This document shows, piece by piece, positions 53,897 to 63,009 of a stretch of DNA of 64,000 nucleotides. The DNA comes from HLUCCA09 sp039822045 (GTDB taxonomy: Bacteria; Pseudomonadota; Alphaproteobacteria; Rhodobacterales; Rhodobacteraceae): NCBI GenBank assembly GCA_039822045.1, contig JBCBMY010000005.1, positions 248,001-312,000 of the forward strand, given 5' to 3'. Made by a program: the position numbers and the translations under genes. The notes beneath the pieces were generated by a model. The model searched no databases, was not told the origin of the DNA, and saw only the letters and a program-made list of their open reading frames with translations. The stretch's first letter is position 1; every line of letters starts with the position of its first letter.

Positions 53897-54028
53897 CGCC
53901 GCCACGCAACGGGCGCCGCCCTGACCGCACGGCCAGTCAGATCTGGCGGCACCGTTGCGGCGGTCTGCCAATCCCTGGAGGGCAGCTAACAAGCCGCCCT
54001 TATAACCTTCCGTTATGCTTTGAAAACC

Positions 54029-54826
54029 CTAGTGACCCAGAATCTGGCTCAGGAAGAGCTTCGTCCGATCGGACTTCGGATTTAGGAAGAACTCCTCGGG
54101 TTCGTTCTGCTCAACGATCTGACCGGCATCCATGAAGATCACGCGGTTTGCGACCTGTCGCGCAAAGCCCATCTCGTGGGTGACGCAGAGCATCGTCATG
54201 CCTTCCTCGGCAAGACTGATCATCGTATCGAGCACTTCTTTGATCATCTCGGGGTCGAGGGCCGAAGTAGGCTCGTCGAACAGCATGATCCGGGGTCGCA
54301 TGCAAAGGGAGCGTGCGATCGCGACGCGCTGCTGTTGCCCGCCCGAGAGCTGACCGGGATATTTGTTGGCCTGCTCCGGGATCTTCACTTTTTCAAGAAA
54401 GTGCATCGCAGTCTCTTCGGCGTCCTTCTTCGGGATCTTGCGGACCCAGATCGGCGCCAACGTGCAGTTCTCAATGATCGTGAGGTGAGGGAAGAGGTTG
54501 AAGTGCTGGAACACCATCCCAACCTCGGACCGGATCGTGTCGATGTTCTTGATGTCGGACGATAGCACCGTGCCGTCCACCTCGATCCTGCCTTGCTGGT
54601 GCTCCTCCAACGCATTGATGCAGCGGATCAGCGTCGACTTGCCTGAACCAGAAGGTCCGCAGATGACGATCCGCTCGCCGCGATAGACGGTCAGGTTGAT
54701 ATCGCGCAGCACGTGAAATGCGCCGTACCACTTGTTCATGTTCTCGATGGTGATTGCCACCTCGTCGGAGACCTCGAGGGGGTGCGTGGGCGCGCTTGCC
54801 TCGGGTAGTGTCGGAGCTTCGGACAT
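54029..54826 (-). CDS. bztD: Amino-acid ABC transporter ATP-binding protein
   Basis: A 265-residue polar amino-acid transporter ATPase. Walker A is GPSGSGKST, the signature is LSGGQQQRVAIARSL, Walker B IMLFDEPTSALD, and the H-loop CVTHEMGF. GGGAGA precedes the ATG, 15 bases after the permease gene. It is last in the order bztA-B-C-D that imports glutamate, glutamine, aspartate and asparagine in Rhodobacter. Confidence 0.95.
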   Translation of the reverse strand: MSEAPTLPEASAPTHPLEVSDEVAITIENMNKWYGAFHVLRDINLTVYRGERIVICGPSGSGKSTLIRCINALEEHQQGRIEVDGTVLSSDIKNIDTIRSEVGMVFQHFNLFPHLTIIENCTLAPIWVRKIPKKDAEETAMHFLEKVKIPEQANKYPGQLSGGQQQRVAIARSLCMRPRIMLFDEPTSALDPEMIKEVLDTMISLAEEGMTMLCVTHEMGFARQVANRVIFMDAGQIVEQNEPEEFFLNPKSDRTKLFLSQILGH

Positions 54827-54841
54827 GTTGGTCTCCCTATC

Positions 54842-56143
54842 TCAGCGGTGGTCGGTCTGCAGCTGGCGTTCCAGCCACTGCGAGTATTGCGAAATGCCGT
54901 AGCAGACGACGAAGAATAGGAGCGCCGCGAAGCCGAAGAGCTCCCAGTAGACGCCATTCCAGTCGGTAGAGGCGAGGATCGGGCCGCGGATCATGCCAAC
55001 AAGGTCGAACATCGAGATCACCGAGACGAGCGTGGTGTCTTTGAAGAGGCCCACGGCCACATTCACGATCCCCGGGATGGAGATCTTCAGGGCCTGGGGC
55101 AGGATGATCAGCCGCATCGCCTGTGGGTAATCAAGGCCGAGGCTGTCGGCCGCCTCGTATTGCCCGCGGGGAAGCGCCGCGAGCCCGCCCCGTATGACCT
55201 CGGCGATGTAGGCGGAAGCAAACATCGTGATCATGATCACAACGCGCAGGATAAGGTCGAACGTTGTGCCAGGCGGCAGGAAATAGGCCAGCACAACGTT
55301 CGCCACGAAGAGCAGCGTGATGAGTGGCACACCCCGGATGAACTCGATGAAGATCACGCAGATCCACTTGATGATCGGCATCTTCGATTGACGCCCGAGG
55401 GCGAGTAGGATCCCAATCGGCAGCGACAGCGACACGCAGACCGTACCAAGGATCATGTTCAGCATGAAGCCGCCCATATCGCGGCTCGGGACGGCCTCCA
55501 GAGCGATCGGGAGGGCCGCATCAAAGGGCATCTGTACGTAACCCTGCAAGGCCCAGAAGACCAATGCCGCAAGAATGCCGCCGCCCATACCTGCTGCAAA
55601 GCTCTGGCTGATCAGCCGAGAGTACACAAGGTAGCCGACGAGGAAACCAGCGCCCGCGAGAATCGGCGTCCAGATCGACCCACCCCAGATCAGGAAATAG
55701 GCGAGAAAGGGATAGATCGCAGTGAAGACCAGAAGCGCGCGGGGCAGCTTGCTGAAGAGGACCGGCGCAGCAGCGACAAGGAGCAGCAGGAAGGCCAGTG
55801 CAGGCCGCCAATAGGCTTCCTCTGGATACGTGAAGCCGAACAGCAGCTGGTTCCAGCGTTCCGAGATCACGGCCCAGCACGCGGCCGACCGGCCCGACAG
55901 GATCTCACGGCATTCCGCGAGGTTCGACGCGTTCCAGACGCCCCCGAGGATCCATGGCAGCGAGCCTGCGAGGATCTTGTAGAGGAGATAACCTGCGACG
56001 AGAGTCAGGATCGTGTTGAAAATCGATGAGAACAGGTTCGTCTTCAGCCATCTCACCGGCCCGGTATCGGACTCTGGGGGAGGAAGCTGCGGCAGCTGTT
56101 CCGTGCGGACATACGCGATAGGGGCGCGGGGCGTATCAGACAT
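54842..56143 (-). CDS. bztC: Amino-acid ABC transporter permease
   Basis: A 433-residue inner-membrane permease with about eight hydrophobic helices. The HisM/GlnP-type permease core lies at the C-terminal end (FIEFIRGVPLITLLFV, EVIRGGLAALPRGQYEAADS, LPQALKISIPGIVNVAVG). The EAA loop that contacts the ATPase is in GQYEAADSLGLDYPQ. The large N-terminal extension with extra helices is typical of BztC. Its ATG is one base after the bztB stop. Confidence 0.94.
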   Translation of the reverse strand: MSDTPRAPIAYVRTEQLPQLPPPESDTGPVRWLKTNLFSSIFNTILTLVAGYLLYKILAGSLPWILGGVWNASNLAECREILSGRSAACWAVISERWNQLLFGFTYPEEAYWRPALAFLLLLVAAAPVLFSKLPRALLVFTAIYPFLAYFLIWGGSIWTPILAGAGFLVGYLVYSRLISQSFAAGMGGGILAALVFWALQGYVQMPFDAALPIALEAVPSRDMGGFMLNMILGTVCVSLSLPIGILLALGRQSKMPIIKWICVIFIEFIRGVPLITLLFVANVVLAYFLPPGTTFDLILRVVIMITMFASAYIAEVIRGGLAALPRGQYEAADSLGLDYPQAMRLIILPQALKISIPGIVNVAVGLFKDTTLVSVISMFDLVGMIRGPILASTDWNGVYWELFGFAALLFFVVCYGISQYSQWLERQLQTDHR

Positions 56144-56144
56144 C

Positions 56145-57359
56145 TCAGCGCTCCTTCAGCTTGACGGCGTTGTTGTAGAGGTTCATCACCGCCGAGATCG
56201 TCAGCGAAATGGTGAGATAGAACAGCATCAGCAGCAGGATCGTCTCAATCGCCCGGCCTGTCTGGTTGAGAGTGATACCGCCCAGCGTGCCGGTCACATC
56301 CATGTACCCCACGGCGATGGCCAGAGAGCTGTTCTTCGTCAGGTTGAGATATTGCGAGATCAGCGGCGGAATGATGATCCGGAGGGCTTGCGGCAGAACG
56401 ACAAGGTTCATGATACGCCCGGGCCGGAGGCCGAGGGAGGCCGCGGCTTCTGTCTGTCCCTTCGAGATCGCCTGGATACCTGCCCGCACGTTCTCGGCGA
56501 TGAAGGCTCCGGTATAGATCGCCAGCGCGAACCATAGGGCGATCAGAGACCCCCGGATCTGAATGCCGCCCTGGAAGTTGAAGCCCGCAAGCTCCGGGTA
56601 TTCCAGCGTCACGGGACGGCCTAGAATGAAGAAGGCAACCAGCGTCGGCAGGAAGAAGATCGCAAGCGAGGGCCAGCCCATCGGAAGGAGCCGACCGGTC
56701 GCGTAGAGCAATTGCGTCGCGTAGCGACGGTAGGCAATCACTCCGGCAACAGATGCGAGGAAGATCGCGACGAGAGCGCCCGATCCCGGCCCCCAGATCG
56801 GTTTCGGCGTGTACACACCCCGATTCGTGAAGGCGAACGCGTCCCAGACCATTCGCGCCTCCGGCTCGTCCCCCCGGAACGCCCTCGGCGCGGGCATGAT
56901 CGCCGTCATGATCGTGAAGATAATGATGATCCAGATCAGCACGGGCACATTTCGGAACGCCTCGACGTAGACCGCCATGAGCTTTGCCACGAGCCAGTTC
57001 TTCGAGAGGCGTAGCACGCCGGCTGCGACACCAATTACCGTCGCCGTAAGGCAGCCAAGAAAAGCCACAATGAGGGTGTTCAGAACTCCGACGATCGCCG
57101 CGCGCATATGCGTTGACTGGCTGTCATACTCTATCGGTCGCTGGTTGATATCGTATCCGGCCGGTTCGCCCAGAAACTCATAGCTGATGTTGAGACCCGC
57201 GGCCTCGAGGTTGCGCGCGAGATTCGACCCGAGCCAGGCAAAAGCGAGGATGAGCAGAATGAGTGCGATGAACTGAAAGGTATACGAGCGGTACCGCGTG
57301 TCGTTGAGCAGCATCGACAGGCGGAATTCCTGCTGCGGCGGATCAGCCAGAGTCGTCAT
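56145..57359 (-). CDS. bztB: Amino-acid ABC transporter permease
   Basis: A 404-residue inner-membrane permease. It has VEAFRNVPVLIWIIIIFTI, AENVRAGIQAISKGQTEAAA and LPQALRIIIPPLISQYLNL, the two halves of the HisM/GlnP-type domain, separated by an insertion (about 170-270) characteristic of BztB. The ATG at 57359 is preferred over a GTG-type start 39 codons upstream that would run into the hairpin after bztA. It heterodimerises with BztC. Confidence 0.94.
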   Translation of the reverse strand: MTTLADPPQQEFRLSMLLNDTRYRSYTFQFIALILLILAFAWLGSNLARNLEAAGLNISYEFLGEPAGYDINQRPIEYDSQSTHMRAAIVGVLNTLIVAFLGCLTATVIGVAAGVLRLSKNWLVAKLMAVYVEAFRNVPVLIWIIIIFTIMTAIMPAPRAFRGDEPEARMVWDAFAFTNRGVYTPKPIWGPGSGALVAIFLASVAGVIAYRRYATQLLYATGRLLPMGWPSLAIFFLPTLVAFFILGRPVTLEYPELAGFNFQGGIQIRGSLIALWFALAIYTGAFIAENVRAGIQAISKGQTEAAASLGLRPGRIMNLVVLPQALRIIIPPLISQYLNLTKNSSLAIAVGYMDVTGTLGGITLNQTGRAIETILLLMLFYLTISLTISAVMNLYNNAVKLKER

Positions 57360-57444
57360 TGCGAAACCCCCGTTGTGGGCCGGCTTCTCAGGCGGGGTTT
57401 GCCCCGCTCTACTCCGGCGCGCATTATCGCTAGTGCGGATATGA

Positions 57445-57471
57445 GAAGGGCGCGGTCTGACCGCGCCCTTC
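57445..57471 (-). terminator. Intercistronic hairpin between bztA and bztB
   Basis: A perfect 12-bp stem (57445-57456 with 57460-57471) with a three-base loop sits 14 bases after the bztA stop. No T-run follows on the minus strand. It more likely stabilises the bztA message or partly attenuates bztBCD than fully stops transcription. Confidence 0.55.
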
Positions 57472-57485
57472 GTCATTTTGGAGCT

Positions 57486-58502
57486 TTACCGGAACGGCGG
57501 CGAGTAGAGGAGGCCGCCATCGGTCCACTGCGCGTTGAGGCCGCGCGCTAGGCCGATCGGTGTGTTCTCACCAATGTGCTTCTCAAAGAGCTCACCGTAG
57601 TTGCCGCCAACCTTGATGGCATTCACCGCCCATTCGGCGTCGAGGCCAAGCATCTCGCCCAGCGTGCCCTCGGAACCAAGCAGCCGGTTGATCTCCGGGT
57701 TGTCGGTACCGGCAGTCAGCTCGTCGATGTTCGTCGACGTCACACCGAGCTCTTCGCCAGCAATCAGTGCATTGAGCGTCCAGCGCACGATGTCGCCGAA
57801 GTCGTTATCGCCATGGCGCACGAGGGGGCCGAGCGGCTCTTTCGACACGATTTCGGGAAGGATCACGTGATCGCCAGGCGCTTCAAAGGTCGCGCGGGTC
57901 GCTGCCAGACCAGAAGCATCCGTGGTGTACACATCACACGCACCGGCCAGGTACTGCTGCTGCGCTTCTGCATTCGTCTCGATCGGGACCGGCTCGTAGC
58001 TCATATTGTTCGAGCGGAAGAAATCCGCCAGATTGAGCTCCGTCGTCGTGCCCGTCTGGATGCAGACGGTGGCGCCATCGAGCTCCTTGGCCGAGCTCAC
58101 GCCCAGTTCGGTCGGAACCATAAAGCCCTGACCGTCGTAGTAGTTGATACCAACAAACTCGAATTTGAGGTCGACGTCACGGGTGAACGTCCACGTCGTG
58201 TTGCGCGCGAGCATGTCGATTTCGCCAGAAGCGAGCGCTGTAAACCGCGTCTTGCCGGTGGTCGGCACAAACTCAACGGCGCTGGGATCGCCCAGCACAG
58301 CGGCAGCGACGGCACGGCAGACGCCGACGTCAAAGCCCTGCCATTCGCCATTTGCGTCCGGTGCGGCAAAACCGACGAGCCCGGTCGACACGCCGCAGTT
58401 GAGAACACCACGGTCCTTGACCTCTTGCAGCGTCTGGCCCGACGCCATGCCAGCGATGAGGGCGGAGACCGCCACTGCGCTCGCGAGTACGGATTTTTTC
58501 AT
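57486..58502 (-). CDS. bztA: Amino-acid ABC transporter periplasmic binding protein
   Basis: A 338-residue exported binding protein. The signal peptide (1-22, SVLASAVAVSALIAGMASG) is followed by LQEVKDRGVLNCGVSTGLVG, the type-3 solute-binding start, then FDVGVCRAVAAAVLGD and VCIQTGTTTELNLADFF. The ATG at 58502 has GGAAGAGG upstream. It binds Glu/Gln/Asp/Asn by family. It is first in the operon and is set off from bztBCD by the hairpin, as expected for a binding protein needed in excess. The 239 bases upstream hold its promoter. Confidence 0.95.
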   Translation of the reverse strand: MKKSVLASAVAVSALIAGMASGQTLQEVKDRGVLNCGVSTGLVGFAAPDANGEWQGFDVGVCRAVAAAVLGDPSAVEFVPTTGKTRFTALASGEIDMLARNTTWTFTRDVDLKFEFVGINYYDGQGFMVPTELGVSSAKELDGATVCIQTGTTTELNLADFFRSNNMSYEPVPIETNAEAQQQYLAGACDVYTTDASGLAATRATFEAPGDHVILPEIVSKEPLGPLVRHGDNDFGDIVRWTLNALIAGEELGVTSTNIDELTAGTDNPEINRLLGSEGTLGEMLGLDAEWAVNAIKVGGNYGELFEKHIGENTPIGLARGLNAQWTDGGLLYSPPFR

Positions 58503-58741
58503 ACTTACCTCTTCCTGATGGTCCTTAGGCCCACTGAGGAGCCCGGGATTAGCAAGCTCTTTTGCGGCCTGCACAAAGGGTCGTGGGAGTGGCCCACTCC
58601 CCTTAACGCCATAACATTGGGCAAAAGACCGCAGGAAGGTCAAGGCTGGTTTCAGGCCGAATCGCCCACTTACCCAACGGAATCAGGGTCGCACAGCCCC
58701 TGCACTTGATTTGAGCGGCCTGCCCGCGTTGCGCTCCGAAT

Positions 58742-59458
58742 TCAAGCAGAAGGCCGAGACAACCTGTGGAAGCGTGCTGCCTGCAGGAACGCGTCGCGCC
58801 TGGCACTCGCTGCTTCAGCGGCTTCGGCATCGCGCCCCCACTGACTTTCTTGCCAGTCCTCATCGACACGAGAGCGGATCCAAAGCTCTTCATCAGCGAG
58901 CACACCGCCTTGCGCGGCAAGTCCAATGATCAGCGAGCCCGAGAGGGTGACCAGATCGTGCAGCGCAGTCATGGCGAACGCGTCCTGTTCCTCCAGTCGG
59001 GCGCGCAGTGCGCCGAGAGCGCTTCGAGGTTGCGGAACGGGCACGATGCCCGCGGTGACTACGAGCGGCGCCCCCAGTGCGGACCGAGCCCAATCGAGCA
59101 AGGGGTCCCATGCTTGGGCCTGGAGCTGAGTGAGCTCTTCGGGGCTTTCGGCGCGATAGCAGATCAGATCGGTCTCGCCGTAGCCAAGAAGGAGGTCGGC
59201 GACCCCTGCGACTTTCGCCGTCACCTTGTCGATTGCGGAGTTCGCGGCACGTGTGCACGGCATGCTTTCGGGGCGGACGTTGCCCTCTTGCGCGGACCAC
59301 TCAGCCGCGATGGCATCGGCGAGGGCCGGGGTGGGCAATGTCAGCGCATCACGACCGGGCGTTCGTATCGGTCGGCCGTCGAGTTCGACGGACCAACCGC
59401 CGGACACTGGAACGGTACGCACCTCGGCCCAGAACCGCTTGAGGGCCCATTCGCTCAT
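58742..59458 (-). CDS. ATP12-family F1-ATPase assembly chaperone
   Basis: A 238-residue protein. The family sequence is clear: ALKRFWAEVRTVPVSGGWSV, LDGRPIRTPGRDALTLPTPA, AIAAEWSAQEG, GYGETDLICYRAE and WDPLLDWARSALGAPL. ATP12 helps assemble the alpha subunit of ATP synthase. The ATG at 59458 starts MSEWALKRFW as in relatives. It is ten bases after the pseudouridine synthase gene, in a leftward cluster with crcB and rarA. Confidence 0.94.
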   Translation of the reverse strand: MSEWALKRFWAEVRTVPVSGGWSVELDGRPIRTPGRDALTLPTPALADAIAAEWSAQEGNVRPESMPCTRAANSAIDKVTAKVAGVADLLLGYGETDLICYRAESPEELTQLQAQAWDPLLDWARSALGAPLVVTAGIVPVPQPRSALGALRARLEEQDAFAMTALHDLVTLSGSLIIGLAAQGGVLADEELWIRSRVDEDWQESQWGRDAEAAEAASARRDAFLQAARFHRLSRPSA

Positions 59459-59468
59459 GAAGACTGTC

Positions 59469-60497
59469 TCACTCTTGGTCCAGGAAGGGATCCGCTGGCA
59501 CGTCTCCCAGTGACCAGCCAAAGGTCTCCCAAGAACGCGCCATATGAGGTGGCAAGGGGGCCGTGAACGTCTGACGCGCGCCAGAGACGGGGTGATCGAT
59601 AGAGAGGCTGCGCGCATGGAGGTGCAGCTTCTTCGACAGCCCACCGCCTACACCGGCACCCCATCCATCGCCAAGGTTCTCCTGACCGGAGCCGCCATAC
59701 TTGCCGTCCCCGATGATCGGGTGTCCGAGCTCTGCCATGTGCGCCCGCAACTGGTGCGTCCGCCCGGTCACCGGCACCATCGCCACCCACGACAAGCGCG
59801 TGCCCATCGCTTCGAGCACAGCATAGTCAGTGGTGGCTCGCCGCGCGCCGTCGGTGTTGTCGACTTCGTCTGGGTGCAGGCAAATCATCTTCTCTCGTTC
59901 GCCGGGTGCCTTCACGAGGCCGTAGCGGATCGTGCCCATCCGCGGGCTTGGAACGCCTGCGCAGGCGGCCCAATAGATCTTGCGCGTATCGCGAGACCGG
60001 AACGCGCGGGTGAGATCTGCAGCGACCTGGCGCGACCGGGCGAGCAGCAGAACCCCCGACGTGTCCCTGTCGAGCCGATGAACGAGGCGCGGTCTCTCAT
60101 CGGCCCCAAAGCGAAGCGCATCGGCCAAACCATCGACATGGCGCTGCCCAAGGCCTGATCCCCCCTGGCTGGGAAGGCCCGGGGGCTTGTTGAGCACGAT
60201 GAGCGCATCGTCACGATAGATCACGGCGCCACGCACAAGGGCCGCGTCGGCTTCGCCAACGGCCGGCTGGTCTTGCTTTGGAGCCGGGCTCTCGGGCAAG
60301 GGCGGCACACGTACGGCTTGTCCCTCTTCAACACGCGTGGCGGGCTTCACCCGGCCGCCATCCACCCGAATTTCCCCCTTGCGGCACATCTTTTCGATGC
60401 GTCCCTGAGGCACCTGTGGGAAGCGTCTGCGAAACCACCGGTCGAGCCTTTGCGCTCCCTCGCCAGAAGCGACCGTGATGGTCTGAACTCCGCTCAT
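59469..60497 (-). CDS. RluC/RluD-family 23S rRNA pseudouridine synthase
   Basis: A 342-residue RNA-modifying enzyme. An S4 RNA-binding domain (about 15-70, QRLDRWFRRRFPQVPQGRIE) is followed by the catalytic domain with VLNKPPGLPSQGG and HRLDRDTSGVLLLAR, which holds the catalytic Asp. GRTHQLRAHMAELGHPIIGD follows. The ATG at 60497 overlaps the crcB stop (ATGA). Its exact rRNA sites are not decided by sequence; RluC is the usual annotation in this neighbourhood. Confidence 0.93.
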   Translation of the reverse strand: MSGVQTITVASGEGAQRLDRWFRRRFPQVPQGRIEKMCRKGEIRVDGGRVKPATRVEEGQAVRVPPLPESPAPKQDQPAVGEADAALVRGAVIYRDDALIVLNKPPGLPSQGGSGLGQRHVDGLADALRFGADERPRLVHRLDRDTSGVLLLARSRQVAADLTRAFRSRDTRKIYWAACAGVPSPRMGTIRYGLVKAPGEREKMICLHPDEVDNTDGARRATTDYAVLEAMGTRLSWVAMVPVTGRTHQLRAHMAELGHPIIGDGKYGGSGQENLGDGWGAGVGGGLSKKLHLHARSLSIDHPVSGARQTFTAPLPPHMARSWETFGWSLGDVPADPFLDQE

Positions 60498-60871
60498 GCA
60501 AGCCACCCCCGCATGAGCCAGAGCGCCGCAAACAGAGCTCCAACCGACAAAACCAAAGAGGCGACTGCATAGACCGCTGCGAGCCCGAATTCACCGCGTT
60601 CGTAGAGTGTGGCCACATCGAGCGAAAAGGCAGAGAAGGTCGTGAAGCCGCCGAGAACGCCGGTCATGAGGATCGGCGCAAGCGCAAGGCTTTGCCGCCT
60701 TGCAAGGTAGACGACGAGAGCGCCCATCAGAAATGAGCCCAACACGTTTACGATCAAGGTACCTGCGGGAAACCCGGGGCCAAACGTGCGGGTGGCCATC
60801 GTATTAACCAGATATCGGGCGGCCGCACCGATGGCACCGCCCGCGGCCACTTGAAGGGTGGTTGCGATCAT
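60494..60871 (-). CDS. crcB: Fluoride channel CrcB/Fluc
   Basis: A 125-residue membrane protein with four helices. It shows GGAIGAAARYLVN, GTLIVNVLGSFLMG (conserved Asn) and GVLGGFTTFSAFSLD, the Phe-rich pore segment of Fluc channels. A double-topology dimer exports fluoride. The upstream gap to rarA is only 14 bases, so there is no room for a fluoride riboswitch. Confidence 0.95.
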   Translation of the reverse strand: MIATTLQVAAGGAIGAAARYLVNTMATRTFGPGFPAGTLIVNVLGSFLMGALVVYLARRQSLALAPILMTGVLGGFTTFSAFSLDVATLYERGEFGLAAVYAVASLVLSVGALFAALWLMRGWLA

Positions 60872-60885
60872 GGCCTGCCCTTGGC

Positions 60886-62256
60886 TCAGTCGCCGCCATC
60901 TGTCAACGCGGCGTCGGTGCCGATCGGATGGGCATTACCGGACTGACGCCGCGCCCGAAGCTTGGCAAAGTAGTCCGAGCGTTTCTTCAGTTCCCGCTCA
61001 AAACCACGGTCGACCGGAACGTAGTACGCCTCCCGCTCCATGGTTTCGGGAAAGTAGTTCTGCCCAGAGAACCCGTCCTCGGCATCGTGATCGTAGGCAT
61101 AGCCCTTGCCATAGCCCTGTTCGGCCATGAAGGCCGTGGGGGCGTTCAAGATGTGCTTGGGCGGAGGTTCGGAGCCCGTGTGCGCGGCGGATCTTCGTGC
61201 GGCCTTGTAGGCAACGTAGGCGGCATTCGACTTCGGCGCGAGCGCGAGATACGCGACAGCCTGAGCAAGGGCCAGTTCGCCTTCGGGTGAGCCAAGCCGT
61301 TCGTATGTCTCCCAGGCCAGAAGGCAAACAGACTGGGCCTGGGGATCAGCGAGACCGATATCTTCGACGCTCATCCTAGTTATGCGGCGCGCGAGGTACC
61401 GGGGATCCTCCCCACCCTCGAGCATCCGAGCAAGCCAATAGAGGGCGGCGTCGGGGTCCGAGCCACGGACAGATTTGTGGAGGGCCGAGATCAGGTTGTA
61501 GTGGGCGTCGCCCGACTTGTCGTACTGGGCGGCGCGGCGTGAGAGGCGTGCGGATAGGTGGGGGGCATCGATCTCGCCTTCTGCGCCCCATGCTGCGATC
61601 TGCTCCACGAGATTGAGCAGCGCGCGCCCGTCTCCATCGGCCATCTCGATCAGTACGGCACGCGCCTCCGACGCAAGGGGCAGCGAGCGACCGATTTCAG
61701 CTTCGGCGCGCGCCACAAGACCGCCGAGGGCATCTGCGTCAAGGCGGTTGAGTACGAGCACCTGCGCGCGCGACATAACGGCTGCGTTCAACTCAAAGCT
61801 CGGGTTCTCGGTCGTCGCACCGACCAAAACGATCGTGCCGTCCTCCATGTGAGGCAGGAAGCTATCCTGTTGGGCCTTGTTGAACCGGTGGATCTCGTCG
61901 ACGAAAAGGAGCGTGCCCTGCCCGTTTGTTCGCCGCAGCTTGGCTGCTTCGAACACGCGGCGCAGGTCGGGCACGCCTGTGAAGATCGCGCTGATCTGGA
62001 CGAACGCCAGGCTGGTTTCGGCCGCAAGGAGCCGCGCAATGGTGGTTTTGCCGACCCCGGGAGGGCCCCAGAATACAAGGGAGGACAGGGACCCGCTGGC
62101 CAGCATAGCTCCCAGAGGCCCGTCTGGACCCAGGAGATGCTCTTGCCCCACAACGTCGCTCAGCCGCTGCGGGCGCAAGCGGTCGGCCAAAGGTCTGGGT
62201 GCTTCTGAGCGTACCGGCGCATCATCGCCGCCCGCCTGATCAAAGAGATCCGCCAT
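60886..62256 (-). CDS. rarA: Replication-associated recombination protein A (MgsA/RarA) AAA+ ATPase
   Basis: A 456-residue clamp-loader-like ATPase acting at stalled replication forks. It has ADRLRPQRLSDVVGQEHLLG, Walker A WGPPGVGKTTIARLLA, Walker B LLFVDEIHRFNKAQQDSFLP, sensor 1 GATTENPSFE and the C-terminal tetramerisation part (SALHKSVRGSDPDAALYWLA, YLALAPKSNAAYVA). Length is as usual. It heads the rarA-crcB-rluC-atp12 leftward cluster. Confidence 0.96.
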   Translation of the reverse strand: MADLFDQAGGDDAPVRSEAPRPLADRLRPQRLSDVVGQEHLLGPDGPLGAMLASGSLSSLVFWGPPGVGKTTIARLLAAETSLAFVQISAIFTGVPDLRRVFEAAKLRRTNGQGTLLFVDEIHRFNKAQQDSFLPHMEDGTIVLVGATTENPSFELNAAVMSRAQVLVLNRLDADALGGLVARAEAEIGRSLPLASEARAVLIEMADGDGRALLNLVEQIAAWGAEGEIDAPHLSARLSRRAAQYDKSGDAHYNLISALHKSVRGSDPDAALYWLARMLEGGEDPRYLARRITRMSVEDIGLADPQAQSVCLLAWETYERLGSPEGELALAQAVAYLALAPKSNAAYVAYKAARRSAAHTGSEPPPKHILNAPTAFMAEQGYGKGYAYDHDAEDGFSGQNYFPETMEREAYYVPVDRGFERELKKRSDYFAKLRARRQSGNAHPIGTDAALTDGGD

Positions 62257-62349
62257 GGGCTCAATCTAGGCCTTAGCGATCACCTTAGGAAGCGCGGGGC
62301 CGCCCGACGGAGCAAGACGGCCCACGCAAGCGTCAAAAGACCGAACCGA

Positions 62350-62940
62350 TCAATGCAGCTTGGAGGTCAGGTCGATTGACACGCACTGGTTGGCGATGCC
62401 ATCGATCTCCATCACGCGGCCAGCGGCCGTGGCATCGATCCCGCAGCGCGGGGCCCAGCGCGGCCAGTTGGCCGGAATCAGACCCAGGAGTCGGGTGGCC
62501 CCAACGCTGCGCGCGGCCTGACTCATCTCGTGCATAAGGTTGAGGTGAACGCGCCGCCGCTGTTTCGCTTCGATCGAATGGCTGACAAAAACGCGGCTTG
62601 ACTCCCAGACGTGCTCGGCGACGGGTGCCTCATAGTACAGTAGGTCTTCCGGGATCGTGTCGAGGAGCCCTCTTTGGGCGTCGCGGATCATGTAGGTGTA
62701 GATGCCGCAGCGCGCCGTCGTAGGCGTCAGCCGGATGCCGGCAAGAATTTGTCCGCCAGCGTCGTGGACGGCCACCCATCGGCTGGCTGGCGTGTCGTAC
62801 TGGTCGTACTCCATGCCCAGTGCCTCGGGCAGATTCCACTTGTTCTGGACGATGAACGATTGCCGTCGCGCCCTGAGCAAATTGGCGAACAGCTCGCCGT
62901 TCTCGTGGATATTGGCAAACGATAGCGTTGTGGCCAACAT
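62350..62940 (-). CDS. Acyl-homoserine-lactone synthase (LuxI family)
   Basis: A 196-residue autoinducer synthase. It keeps the core residues of the family: the Arg25/26-Phe29-Trp35 cluster (ARRQSFIVQNKWN), acidic EYDQYD (44-49), LAGIRLTP with Arg, and the VWESSRVFVS block with Glu and Arg. It should make an acyl-homoserine lactone from SAM and an acyl-ACP. The acyl chain cannot be predicted. AGGAG lies upstream of the ATG. It is 69 bases downstream of the luxR-type gene in the same direction. Confidence 0.93.
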   Translation of the reverse strand: MLATTLSFANIHENGELFANLLRARRQSFIVQNKWNLPEALGMEYDQYDTPASRWVAVHDAGGQILAGIRLTPTTARCGIYTYMIRDAQRGLLDTIPEDLLYYEAPVAEHVWESSRVFVSHSIEAKQRRRVHLNLMHEMSQAARSVGATRLLGLIPANWPRWAPRCGIDATAAGRVMEIDGIANQCVSIDLTSKLH

Positions 62941-63009
62941 GGTCTGTCTCCTGCTTGCTTGGTGGTGGGTAAATCCAAGCCAAGCGCTGGAGCAGTCAAA
63001 GGACCATCA

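Noticed and set aside
57576..58709. A 377-residue plus-strand open frame
   Set aside because: Antisense to bztA, which is unmistakable.
60872..60885. A fluoride riboswitch before crcB
   Set aside because: Only 14 bases separate crcB from rarA, far too few for the aptamer.
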